DNA of 15,620 nt, taken from assembly GCA_026985655.1 (NCBI GenBank), contig JALSQB010000036.1, positions 1 to 15,620 on the forward strand. Reading direction: 5' to 3'. The notes below the pieces were generated by a model, which had not been told where the DNA came from, made no database searches, and saw nothing but the letters and a program-made list of their open reading frames with translations. A program made the position numbers and the translations under genes. Each line of letters starts with the position of its first letter. The first letter of the stretch is position 1. The DNA comes from Campylobacteraceae bacterium. GTDB taxonomy: Bacteria > Campylobacterota > Campylobacteria > Campylobacterales > Sulfurovaceae. Shown in pieces: positions 7,125-13,595 of this stretch.

Positions 7125-7586
7125 TTAAGCTCTTAAAAAGTTTGGATTTGCAATTACCTCAAAGGTAAGATTGGTCTCTCTTTCTTGCAGTGCATTTTGA
7201 ATGGTCTCTTTAATCTGCTCAACGCGTGACATAGATGACTCTGAACGGTCAATAATAAACATATGCTGACTCATATTTTCACCAACAAGTTTGGCTGTGT
7301 CTAAAATATGTTCCATCTGTTCTTCAGAATCTTCTGAAATTCCTTCGGAGATAAAGCACATATTTGTTCCACTAAGAGACTCTTTTATATCTGCTGAGAA
7401 TGCAAGGTTATTTTGTATATTCATACTTTTTATAACCATCGCTTCATCGGCATTATAATAACCTCTTTTAATATTATTTATACGTTTGTAGTCATTAGAG
7501 ATATAAGTAACATCGTTACCCATCTCAGCTAAAGCTTTTCCACTCAGTAAGTGATTGTAGTCTATTCCCATAACTGTAATCTTCAT
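7125..7586 (-). CDS. Truncated UDP-glucose/GDP-mannose dehydrogenase N-terminal-domain-like protein
   Basis: 153 aa, resembling only the NAD-binding N-terminal domain of UDP-glucose 6-dehydrogenase (usually ~390-440 aa). Seen: the start MKITVMGIDYNHLLSGKALAEMGNDVTYI aligns position by position with Ugd (MKIxVIGxGYVGLVxG), and the end FEVIANPNFLRA aligns with Ugd xxNPEFLREG, stopping there. The key residues are changed: Rossmann Gly9 is Asp, Gly12 is His, the ribose-binding Asp near 30 is Ser, the VxTP segment is SEGIS, and Glu of NPEFLRE is Asn. NAD-dependent dehydrogenase activity is therefore unlikely. The frame is intact with ATG and a good Shine-Dalgarno (AAAGGA), so it is probably expressed. 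It is either a repurposed fold or a decaying fragment; I saw no dehydrogenase-like remnant downstream. Confidence 0.7.
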   Translation of the reverse strand: MKITVMGIDYNHLLSGKALAEMGNDVTYISNDYKRINNIKRGYYNADEAMVIKSMNIQNNLAFSADIKESLSGTNMCFISEGISEDSEEQMEHILDTAKLVGENMSQHMFIIDRSESSMSRVEQIKETIQNALQERETNLTFEVIANPNFLRA

Positions 7587-7870
7587 GGTGTAATCCTTTC
7601 GTTTAATTTAATTGTCTTACAGGAGTTAGTTTATATAAATTAATTTAAATATAAGCTTATTAATTAGATATTTTAATTAATAATTTTTTAAGAAAATAAT
7701 GTGTGTTCTCTCTTAAATACCATAAAATAAGGATTTTAAATAAAAAAATAAAAAAAGTTTAATTTCTTAAAATAGCACCATAAAAATATTTAAAAATACT
7801 TTATATTAAAAAATATTTTTAAGTAAAAATATTATATAATAAAAAACAACATAAAGAGAGAAGATGCAAG
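7587..7870. other. AT-rich intergenic gap between divergent genes
   Basis: 284 bp of very AT-rich sequence between the minus-strand dehydrogenase-like gene and the plus-strand OmpA-like gene; I see no coding potential. It holds the Shine-Dalgarno of the minus gene near its left end and a 10-bp all-AT inverted repeat (TTATTAATTA at 7657-7666, TAATTAATAA at 7674-7683) followed by six Ts. An AT stem (AAAAATATTT / AAATATTTTT) lies near 7783-7820. The promoter of the OmpA-like gene is probably at its right end. Confidence 0.5.
7835..7840 (+). promoter_or_regulatory. Candidate -10 for the OmpA-like gene cluster
   Basis: Consensus TATAAT 31 bp upstream of the ATG at 7871, within AT-rich sequence and without a clear -35, as is common in Campylobacterota. 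The AT richness means a chance match is possible. Confidence 0.4.
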
Positions 7871-8392
7871 ATGAAACTTAGCTTCATAATATATATATTT
7901 ATACTATCTTCATTGGCATTAATTTGCATTAGTGTTGAACAGAATGCCTCTATTCTTTATGCAGAGCATCTTCAAAAAATAGAGATGCAAAAAGCATTAC
8001 TTGTTTCAGCCAAGAGCTATAAAAAAACAAGAAAAGAGTATGTCCCTTTGCGTACGGTACGTTTAGCAGAGCAAGCACTCCAAGAACTTTTATCTCAATC
8101 ACCGATTGAGTTTAAAGTTAATAGTAGTGATTTGTTAGAAAATTTACAACTGCCTAAGATTGTAAAGATTTTAAACCATCTTAGTGAAGAGGCAGTTTTA
8201 AGTATATCAGCCTATACCGATGCGACAGGTTCAATGCGAGAGAATTTATTGTTGTCTCAACAAAGAGCAGATAGTGTAAAAAAGTATTTTGAAAATAAAA
8301 TAAATCTTCCTTTGGTTGTTGCAATTGGATATGGAGAAGCGTTCTCCTCTAAAAAAAGATTAATAAAAATTGATTTAAAAAGGATTAAATAG
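7871..8392 (+). CDS. Membrane-anchored OmpA-family peptidoglycan-binding protein
   Basis: 173 aa. Seen: one N-terminal hydrophobic segment (residues ~4-22), best read as an inner-membrane anchor or uncleaved signal because no clear cleavage motif or lipobox follows. Then a charged ~50-residue linker, and an OmpA C-terminal-like domain from ~78 to the end. In that domain AYTDATGS (114-121) and LSQQRADSV (128-136) carry D117 and R132, spaced 15 residues apart like the diaminopimelate-binding Asp/Arg pair of OmpA-like domains. GYGEAF (153-158) also matches the family, and KKRLIKIDL stands for the usual NRRVxIxx strand. It would tether the membrane to the cell wall. The TM lacks an acidic residue, so a MotB-like stator role is unlikely. 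The start follows AAAGAGAGAAG. Its TAG stop overlaps the next gene's GTG. Confidence 0.8.
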   Translation: MKLSFIIYIFILSSLALICISVEQNASILYAEHLQKIEMQKALLVSAKSYKKTRKEYVPLRTVRLAEQALQELLSQSPIEFKVNSSDLLENLQLPKIVKILNHLSEEAVLSISAYTDATGSMRENLLLSQQRADSVKKYFENKINLPLVVAIGYGEAFSSKKRLIKIDLKRIK

Positions 8393-8601
8393 TGTTAAAT
8401 ATAATGATTCAGATAAGTATATATATTGTGTTAGCAATACTCTTGGGTTCTCTCTTTGGGTGGCTTATAAGTAATAGTATTTTTAAAAAAAGAGAGCAAG
8501 CACTCAAACGAAAATATGAAAAAGAGATAGATGCTTTTGTGATGGAACGGGTTGAGGTGACAGAAAAATATAGAGATTTGTTAAAAAAGACTTCGTTATA
8601 G
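8392..8601 (+). CDS. Small single-pass membrane protein with C-terminal coiled coil
   Basis: 69 aa, function unknown. Seen: a hydrophobic helix ~5-27 (ISIYIVLAILLGSLFGWLIS) followed by a highly charged helical segment ~32-66 with a heptad-like pattern. The GTG start shares its G with the TAG stop of the OmpA-like gene (TAGTG), and AAGGA sits about 7 bp upstream, so GTG is preferred over the in-frame ATG at 8404. Translational coupling implies it is made together with the OmpA-like protein, perhaps as a partner. Confidence 0.7.
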   Translation: MLNIMIQISIYIVLAILLGSLFGWLISNSIFKKREQALKRKYEKEIDAFVMERVEVTEKYRDLLKKTSL

Positions 8602-8678
8602 TATTTTATACAACTTTAATTGTTCTCTCTTCTAAAAAATTTGCTACTATGTGCTTATTGGAAGAGGAGTAATAAACT

Positions 8679-10652
8679 ATGAGCGACTGGCTAAAAAAAT
8701 TAATAGAAAAAATCAAAAATTCTGAACTCTATAAAAAAATAGAGAAAAAACTAAAAGAATCAGCTCCTGCTACACAAAATATTCCTACTAAACAAAAAGT
8801 ACTCATGGGTATATCGCTAGTACTGATGTTAGACATTAGTATGTTTATGATGCGTTCTTTATCTAACATGAACAAAGAAGAGACAGAACTTCAAAAAATT
8901 TCAAAAAATTTAGAAGAGGTAAAATATTTTGATGCTAATAAATCTGCTTTGGGAGATTTATTAGGGGCTGATAAGGTTTATTTTATTGTTGATGAAGCTT
9001 TAAATGTTGATGTTATTTTTCAAGAGGAAAATTTGAGTAAAGAGATTAAAAATTTACCCATTTATTCGATTACCCGAAGCATTGAAAAAGAGTTGATAAA
9101 GGCAAATATTAACTATCAATGGTTAAAAAAAGAGAGCAATGTTCCTGACTTTATTATTTTAAGTTTTATAAGTGAACATGCCTTGGATTTACTCTTTATT
9201 GGACTTATTTTGTTTATGCTTAAAAGCTCTGGCATGATGATGCTTGGAGGAGGTGACAAATTTAAAGTCTATAAACCCAAAGAGATAAAAGGCTCAATGG
9301 ACGAGATTATTGGCTATGATGACATTAAAGAAGAGATTCACCACTTGGTCGATATGCTTAAAAACATTGCCTTGTATTCCAAATATGGCATTGAAGATAT
9401 TTTTAACATTATGTTTTCAGGAGAGCAAGGAACAGGTAAGACCACAATGGCTGTGCAGATTGCCAAGAAACTAGAAGTGCCTATTTTGGTGACAACAGGA
9501 AATATTGAGACTGGTTTTGTTGGGGGTGGGGCGAATGTGATTAAAAAAATTTACGCCAAAGCCAATGAAGTAGCAAGTGAAAACAAATATCGAACTTGTA
9601 TTGTTTTCATTGATGAAGCACAATCATTGCTTATGAAGCGTGGGCAGTCACGTGACAAATGGGCAGATGATACGCCCAATGAACTACTCACCCATTTAGA
9701 AGGGGTTAAGACCATTAATGATGTTCGTATCATTACCATTGTAGCCTCTAACTTTGATGAATCAAATATGCAACTTGATGAAGCGATGGCGGCACGATTT
9801 AAAAAGAAAATTCACTTTAGATTACCCAATGAAGAGGAGCGTGAAGCTTTACTTGAACACTTTTTAAAACCTGTGGAACACAAAGATGAAAACATAGATT
9901 TAAGTAAACTCTCTAAAGCCTTTTCACAAACAAGCCCACGAACTTTGCAGACCATAGTTCAAGAGGCTTCATTACTTGCCATTGTCAATCAAGAGCAGGT
10001 TAATCAAGAGCATCTTATGAAAGCATTTGAAGTGGTGATGATTGGTCAATCAAACCGTAAGACCACCAAAGGCAAAGAGAGAGAACGGCACATTATCTCT
10101 ATTCATGAGATAGGGCATTTCTTGACCAATTTCAAGCAGACTCTTAAAGAGAATGACAATGATATGCTCAAAACGCAAGAGCAGATGAAGGTGATTAAAA
10201 TCTCTTCTGAAAATATCTCACGTGTGAATGCTTTGGGTTATGTGTTAAGTGAGTCTGATGATATGCTACTTCATAGCATTACAGAACTTGAAAAAGAAGT
10301 TCGCATACTCTATGGAGGAGTTGCTGCTGAAGAGTTGGTGTTTGGAAAGCAAAACATTACCACAGGTTCAGCCAATGACATTGAGAAGATTACGCATATT
10401 TTAAATCATCTTTTCATTGAAACTTCGGCGTATTCTACTTCTAAGTTAAAACTAGATGGCATTGACTTACTTCAAAAAGAGGCTTATAAGAAGATGGAGC
10501 TTAAAGCTTCTGAATTATATGCCCAAACCTTGGAAATACTCTCTAAGGATAAAGCACTAATTGAACATTTGGCAAATATTTTAATTGAGCGTTGGGTACT
10601 CTCTAAAGAAGAGATATTTGAAGAGATTAAAAAGTATGAGCTGAACCAATAA
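8679..10652 (+). CDS. Divergent FtsH-like membrane AAA+ metalloprotease
   Basis: 657 aa with FtsH architecture. Seen: amphipathic N-terminus, TM1 (~39-58), periplasmic segment ~61-165, TM2 (~167-189), AAA+ module ~205-455 and a peptidase M41-like domain ~465-650. Walker A is GEQGTGKT (248-255, K254), Walker B IVFIDEA (308-314), pore loop F280-V281-G282. The zinc motif HEIGH is at 476-480, and D567 in TGSANDIEK matches FtsH's third zinc ligand. Odd points: the FtsH stretch LLRPGRF is shortened to MAARF, leaving one arginine finger (R373), and the region after HEIGH has an acidic insertion (~487-503). Known FtsH is a membrane-anchored hexamer that degrades membrane and soluble proteins. This looks like a paralog of housekeeping FtsH; its substrate is unknown. 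A strong GAGGAG precedes the ATG, and the gap to the coiled-coil gene is 77 bp. Confidence 0.88.
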   Translation: MSDWLKKLIEKIKNSELYKKIEKKLKESAPATQNIPTKQKVLMGISLVLMLDISMFMMRSLSNMNKEETELQKISKNLEEVKYFDANKSALGDLLGADKVYFIVDEALNVDVIFQEENLSKEIKNLPIYSITRSIEKELIKANINYQWLKKESNVPDFIILSFISEHALDLLFIGLILFMLKSSGMMMLGGGDKFKVYKPKEIKGSMDEIIGYDDIKEEIHHLVDMLKNIALYSKYGIEDIFNIMFSGEQGTGKTTMAVQIAKKLEVPILVTTGNIETGFVGGGANVIKKIYAKANEVASENKYRTCIVFIDEAQSLLMKRGQSRDKWADDTPNELLTHLEGVKTINDVRIITIVASNFDESNMQLDEAMAARFKKKIHFRLPNEEEREALLEHFLKPVEHKDENIDLSKLSKAFSQTSPRTLQTIVQEASLLAIVNQEQVNQEHLMKAFEVVMIGQSNRKTTKGKERERHIISIHEIGHFLTNFKQTLKENDNDMLKTQEQMKVIKISSENISRVNALGYVLSESDDMLLHSITELEKEVRILYGGVAAEELVFGKQNITTGSANDIEKITHILNHLFIETSAYSTSKLKLDGIDLLQKEAYKKMELKASELYAQTLEILSKDKALIEHLANILIERWVLSKEEIFEEIKKYELNQ

Positions 10653-10674
10653 GGGTTCAGCTCTTTTAATTTTT
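10638..10674. terminator. Strong bidirectional intrinsic terminator
   Basis: A perfect 10-bp stem GAGCTGAACC (10638-10647) / GGTTCAGCTC (10654-10663) with a 6-base loop, followed on the plus strand by TTTTAATTTTT. On the minus strand the stem is followed by a T-rich tract (ATACTTTTT), so it can serve both convergent genes. The left arm encodes the last residues of the FtsH-like protein and the TAA stop sits in the loop. The minus-strand gene stops at 10666, immediately beside the stem. Confidence 0.88.
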
Positions 10675-11157
10675 ATAATTGAGTATCTGTTTAACCGTAT
10701 CGACAGAACAGAAAAATAGGGCTTCAAAAAGTGGGTTTAGTTGAACCTGCTTGTTCTCATCTGTCTCAAAGGCTTTAAAGTCAAATCCCTCTCCGTCATC
10801 TCTTAAGCTTGGACGTACTGAAAAAGTAATGGGTTCAAGGGTACGTATGAGATTTAAAATTTTTTTATATTTTTTTTCCTCTTCTAAGGGTAAAAAACTC
10901 TCCTCTTTTGCTCGGCTTATGCGTCTCTCTTTTATGAGTTCTACTTTATCTTTAAAAATAGTTTTTCCCCAACGTATGTCTCCTAAATCAAACAGAAAAT
11001 CTTGGTGTCTTGAAGTTAAGGGGTGAGGGCTACTCTCTCTTAGTGCTTCAATGAGTTGAAGAAAAAAGTTTATGCCTCCATAATTGTTGGCGGCTGTCAT
11101 TAAAATAGTATGAAAATGAAGTTTTTGAGTATCTGTTAGATTATTAAAATCGCACAT
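10666..11157 (-). CDS. Hypothetical soluble protein
   Basis: Not recognised. 163 aa, no signal peptide or membrane helix, mixed helical and charged. Distinctive stretches are MTAANNYGGINFFLQLIEAL (~20-39), FLFDLGDIRWGKTIF (~54-68) and RPSLRDDGEGFDFKAFE (~114-130). The end FEALFFCSVDTVKQIL faintly recalls a capped helical repeat, but I would not assign a family. The start has a good AAGGAAA, and TATAAT on the minus strand lies about 30 bp upstream at 11186-11191. It ends against the shared terminator with the FtsH-like gene. A cytoplasmic location is inferred. Confidence 0.7.
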   Translation of the reverse strand: MCDFNNLTDTQKLHFHTILMTAANNYGGINFFLQLIEALRESSPHPLTSRHQDFLFDLGDIRWGKTIFKDKVELIKERRISRAKEESFLPLEEEKKYKKILNLIRTLEPITFSVRPSLRDDGEGFDFKAFETDENKQVQLNPLFEALFFCSVDTVKQILNYKN

Positions 11158-11185
11158 TGATTTCCTTTTTGATTGTTATAATCTA

Positions 11186-11191
11186 ATTATA
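11186..11191 (-). promoter_or_regulatory. Candidate -10 for the hypothetical gene at 10666-11157
   Basis: Minus-strand TATAAT about 29 bp upstream of the ATG, giving a short leader that contains the AAGGAAA ribosome binding site. No clear -35. Confidence 0.5.
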
Positions 11192-11249
11192 CACTATTAA
11201 TATTTTCTTCTTCCTCCATTCTTTTCTTGTTTTTTAATAAAAGTAGTGA

Positions 11250-11255
11250 TACAAT
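11250..11255 (+). promoter_or_regulatory. Candidate -10 for the LysM protein gene
   Basis: TACAAT about 62 bp upstream of the LysM gene's ATG, in the gap shared with the divergent gene on the left. Assigned by motif and position only. Confidence 0.35.
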
Positions 11256-11280
11256 AAAAAATAACTATTAATGTTTTAAA

Positions 11281-11300
11281 TTATTTAAAATTATTTAAAA
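11281..11300 (+). repeat. Two tandem copies of a 10-bp unit
   Basis: TTATTTAAAA occurs twice in a row, with a partial match (TTTTAAA) just before, directly upstream of the LysM gene's ribosome binding site (AAAGGAA). The 10-bp spacing is close to one helical turn. It may be a bent AT tract in the leader or promoter region, or simple slippage. Confidence 0.6.
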
Positions 11301-11317
11301 TTTCAAAGGAACAATAG

Positions 11318-12187
11318 ATGAATTATCAAGGAAATATCGATGCATATTATTCGTATGCTAATGAAAATAGAAAAACAAAAGGGATTTTTAAAAAGAACAT
11401 ACTCACGTGGTTGTTACTTTTACTCTTTATTGGCTTTTTAATTTGGGCTTATTTTAAGATAGTTAATAAAGGACTACTTGGAACAGAGATGTCTAATATT
11501 ACTCAATTAGAACCTACTAAGTCTGAATCGACAGAAAGAATAAAATCTGTGATGAAAGAGCGTAGCACAAAGATTAAGGAAGAAGCACCCCATAGTGAAA
11601 AACCTAGTATTGACACACCTAATATGAAAATACCTAGTAGCCTAAAAGTCAATGCTCAAAAACTTCCTGTTCAAAAGCCAACTAACGAAGTGCTAAGCCA
11701 ACCTAGCCGTGAACTCTCCAAGAAAGCTAATGCTGTATTAGCGACTACTCCTAGTTTAGTGCTAAATGCTTTACCTTTAAAAGAAGCCAATAGTTCTACT
11801 GCTAAAGTGATAGTAACTACGCAGAATTTAAAACCATTAGAGCAAAATAGTACTTTAAGTAAGATTGTAAGAACAGACAATAATAGTACATTAAGCCATA
11901 CTATAACAGCAGAAAAAACAGTAGAAAACAATAAAACAAAAACAGTAAAAAATGAACCTGTTAAACCTACTGTACCTGTGATACTCTATCACCTCTATGT
12001 TGTTCAAAAGGGTGAAACACTATATGATATTGCAAAAAAACAGTTTAACGATGCTAGTATGTATAAAGAGATCATTAAAGCAAATCCAGATTATGAAAAT
12101 CCAAATGCGATTAAAGCAGGTGATGAGATTCTTTTACCAATTGTTGATGAGTCAAAAAGTTATGCTCAAATTTTACATTTTAAATAA
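11318..12187 (+). CDS. Membrane-anchored LysM-domain protein
   Basis: 289 aa. Seen: a polar N-terminus of ~28 residues, one membrane helix (~29-48, LTWLLLLLFIGFLIWAYF), a long low-complexity Ser/Thr/Lys/Pro/Asn-rich linker (~60-220), and a C-terminal LysM domain (~225-274: YVVQKGETLYDIAKK, KANPDYENPNAIKAGDEILLP). Known: LysM binds N-acetylglucosamine-containing glycans such as peptidoglycan. The topology suggests an inner-membrane protein (type II, N-terminus inside) reaching the cell wall through a disordered spacer. There is no catalytic domain, so it is probably structural or a scaffold. Part of the linker repeats NSTLS (177-181 and 189-193). Start ATG with AAAGGAA upstream. It appears monocistronic. 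Confidence 0.85.
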   Translation: MNYQGNIDAYYSYANENRKTKGIFKKNILTWLLLLLFIGFLIWAYFKIVNKGLLGTEMSNITQLEPTKSESTERIKSVMKERSTKIKEEAPHSEKPSIDTPNMKIPSSLKVNAQKLPVQKPTNEVLSQPSRELSKKANAVLATTPSLVLNALPLKEANSSTAKVIVTTQNLKPLEQNSTLSKIVRTDNNSTLSHTITAEKTVENNKTKTVKNEPVKPTVPVILYHLYVVQKGETLYDIAKKQFNDASMYKEIIKANPDYENPNAIKAGDEILLPIVDESKSYAQILHFK

Positions 12188-12228
12188 AAAGTGTTGTTTT
12201 TTTTCATATTTTATATTTTCAGTCAAAA

Positions 12229-12258
12229 TATAGCTTACTTTCAATCTAGTAAGTTATA
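12229..12258. repeat. Inverted repeat overlapping the csp -10 region
   Basis: TATAGCTTACT (12229-12239) mirrors AGTAAGTTATA (12248-12258) with one mismatch and an 8-base spacer. The right arm overlaps the candidate -10 TATAAT at 12255-12260. It could be an operator for a dimeric regulator of the cold shock gene, or part of the 3' end structure of the LysM transcript. Confidence 0.45.
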
Positions 12259-12260
12259 AT
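12255..12260 (+). promoter_or_regulatory. Candidate -10 for the cold shock gene
   Basis: Consensus TATAAT. Transcription starting about 7 bp downstream would give a leader of roughly 95-100 nt before the csp ATG at 12364, in keeping with the long leaders of cspA-type genes. No clear -35. Confidence 0.55.
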
Positions 12261-12312
12261 GGAGGCAGATGAAAGATGAGTGTGGAAATATATTTCTTCT
12301 CTATTTGGATTC

Positions 12313-12340
12313 AACTCTCTTTAATTTAGTTAAAGAAGTT
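12313..12340 (+). promoter_or_regulatory. Hairpin in the csp 5' leader
   Basis: TCTTTAA (12318-12324) pairs with TTAAAGA (12330-12336) around a 5-base loop. AACT (12313-12316) pairs with AGTT (12337-12340), with C12317 bulged, giving about 11 pairs. It ends 10 bp before the AAAAGG ribosome binding site (12351-12356). cspA-type leaders are known to act through temperature-dependent RNA structure; this stem is a candidate for that role. Confidence 0.45.
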
Positions 12341-12363
12341 ATATATTTACAAAAGGTAATACA

Positions 12364-12582
12364 ATGGCAGAATTAGTGAACGGAACTGTTAAATGGTTTA
12401 ACGATGAAAAAGGTTATGGATTTATTGAGCAAGCAAGTGGAGGAGCTGACGTGTTTGTACATTTCAGACAAGTAAACAACCCAAGTGGTGGTAGAGTAAC
12501 TCTAGCTGATGGTCAAGCGGTAACTTTTGAAGTTGGTGAAGGTCAAAAAGGTCCTCAAGCTGAAAACGTAACAGCAGTATAA
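12364..12582 (+). CDS. CspA-family cold shock protein
   Basis: 72 aa, a single OB-fold domain that binds single-stranded nucleic acid. Seen: GTVKWFNDEKGYGFI, with RNP1-type KGYGFI at 16-21, and RNP2-type VFVHF at 30-34, where aromatic residues stack on bases; the ending GQKGPQAENV is typical. Family role: RNA chaperone and transcription antiterminator, induced by cold or other stress or made constitutively. It has its own promoter and a structured leader, with two hairpins after the stop. GC content is somewhat higher than in the flanking DNA, as expected for a highly expressed gene. I do not assign a specific csp letter. Confidence 0.96.
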   Translation: MAELVNGTVKWFNDEKGYGFIEQASGGADVFVHFRQVNNPSGGRVTLADGQAVTFEVGEGQKGPQAENVTAV

Positions 12583-12594
12583 TTTTTTACTGCT
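12573..12594 (+). terminator. First hairpin at the csp 3' end
   Basis: AGCAGTA (12573-12579) pairs with TACTGCT (12588-12594); the stop codon and a T-run lie in the loop. It is weaker than the next hairpin and may protect the 3' end or act as an alternative to it. Confidence 0.35.
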
Positions 12595-12596
12595 TC

Positions 12597-12621
12597 GTAA
12601 AGGTAGTTTTTCTACCTTTAC
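12597..12621 (+). terminator. csp transcription terminator
   Basis: A perfect 10-bp stem GTAAAGGTAG / CTACCTTTAC with a T5 loop, 14 bp after the csp stop, followed by a pyrimidine-rich tail (ACTTCTCTCTTT). The tail is not a pure T-run, so termination strength is uncertain. Confidence 0.65.
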
Positions 12622-12710
12622 ACTTCTCTCTTTAACTCTCTTAGTACAATTCAATCTATAAAACTCAATTTAATTAAAATAAACATACAACTCTATAACC
12701 TACTTTTAGC

Positions 12711-12716
12711 TATAAT
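12711..12716 (+). promoter_or_regulatory. Candidate -10 for ispA-tkt
   Basis: TATAAT in the context TTTTAGCTATAAT, 26 bp upstream of the ispA ATG, so the leader would be short (about 20 nt). Confidence 0.55.
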
Positions 12717-12741
12717 CTTATCAAAAAAATAAGAATATTTA

Positions 12742-13590
12742 ATGCAACGATTTGAAGCGTATTTAAAAGTAAACTTACCAAAAGTAGAAACTTTTCATCC
12801 ACATTATAATGATGCCTTGTCTGCCATGCTTTTAGCTGGGGGAAAACGTTTCCGTCCAATGCTATTGCTTAGTGTTGTAGAAGCCTATGAGCCTTTACTT
12901 TTTGAAGGGGCGTTAGCACCTGCTTTGGCATTGGAGTTTCTACATACCTATTCGCTTATTCATGATGATTTACCTGCTATGGATAATGCCCCTTTACGTC
13001 GTGGATTTGAAACGCTACATGTCACTTATGATGATGTAACTGCCATTTTAAGTGGTGATGCACTTAATACTGAAGCGTTTTATCATCTCTCTAAAGCTCC
13101 TCTTAGAGATGATATTAAAGTAAAATTAATAGAACTTCTTGCACGTGATGGGGGAACTTATGGCATGGTTTTAGGACAATCTATTGATTTACATTTTGAA
13201 AATATCCCTTTAAGCTTAGAACAGATAAAGATTTTACATATTAATAAAACAGCGAAGCTTATTGCTACTTCATTGCTGATGGGTGCTGTGATTGTAGGGC
13301 TTGAAAAATCAAAACAAGAGGCTCTTTATGCTTTTGGTATTGACCTTGGTTTACTTTTTCAAATTCAAGATGATATTATAGATGAAACGCAAAGTGAAGA
13401 AGAAGCTGGAAAAACCACAGGAAATGATGGTGATAAAAACTCATTTATTAATTTGATTGGTTTGGAACAAACTGTACAAGAGGCTGAGAAATTGGCAGAA
13501 CATTTAGCAGAAGAGTTTTCTCAGTTTGATAAAACTTTACAAAATGCTTTAAGCGATGTTATGAACAAGTATCTATATCGCCATAGGTAA
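12742..13590 (+). CDS. ispA: Short-chain polyprenyl (farnesyl/geranyl) diphosphate synthase
   Basis: 282 aa, the usual length for bacterial type II farnesyl diphosphate synthase. It condenses isopentenyl diphosphate with dimethylallyl and geranyl diphosphate to make FPP, precursor of undecaprenyl phosphate and quinone side chains, in the cytoplasm. Seen: GGKRFRP (33-39); the first Asp-rich motif DDLPAMD (75-81) with the two-residue insertion typical of bacterial FPP synthases, and aromatic Tyr70 five residues before it, which limits chain length; LRRG (85-88); GQ (145-146); KT (169-170); and the second motif DDIID (210-214). The ribosome binding site is weak (AAGAA). tkt follows, and the same ispA-tkt order occurs in Campylobacter jejuni. 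GGPP synthase is a possible alternative. Confidence 0.93.
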   Translation: MQRFEAYLKVNLPKVETFHPHYNDALSAMLLAGGKRFRPMLLLSVVEAYEPLLFEGALAPALALEFLHTYSLIHDDLPAMDNAPLRRGFETLHVTYDDVTAILSGDALNTEAFYHLSKAPLRDDIKVKLIELLARDGGTYGMVLGQSIDLHFENIPLSLEQIKILHINKTAKLIATSLLMGAVIVGLEKSKQEALYAFGIDLGLLFQIQDDIIDETQSEEEAGKTTGNDGDKNSFINLIGLEQTVQEAEKLAEHLAEEFSQFDKTLQNALSDVMNKYLYRHR

Positions 13591-13595
13591 GTTTT

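Noticed and set aside
7657..7689. 10-bp all-AT inverted repeat followed by six Ts, resembling a terminator
   Set aside because: No plus-strand gene ends upstream of it, and an all-AT stem in very AT-rich DNA is weak evidence.
11997..12233. Second plus-strand reading frame inside the LysM region
   Set aside because: It overlaps the conserved LysM domain in another frame, has a Lys/Gln-rich random-looking translation and no ribosome binding site.
12269..12376. A 35-codon leader ORF (and an overlapping 17-codon ORF at 12276-12329) upstream of csp behind GGAGG
   Set aside because: The GGAGG lies directly after the -10 TATAAT and would fall upstream of the expected transcription start. Spacing to the first ATG is only 3 bp, and the peptides look like random AT-rich translation.
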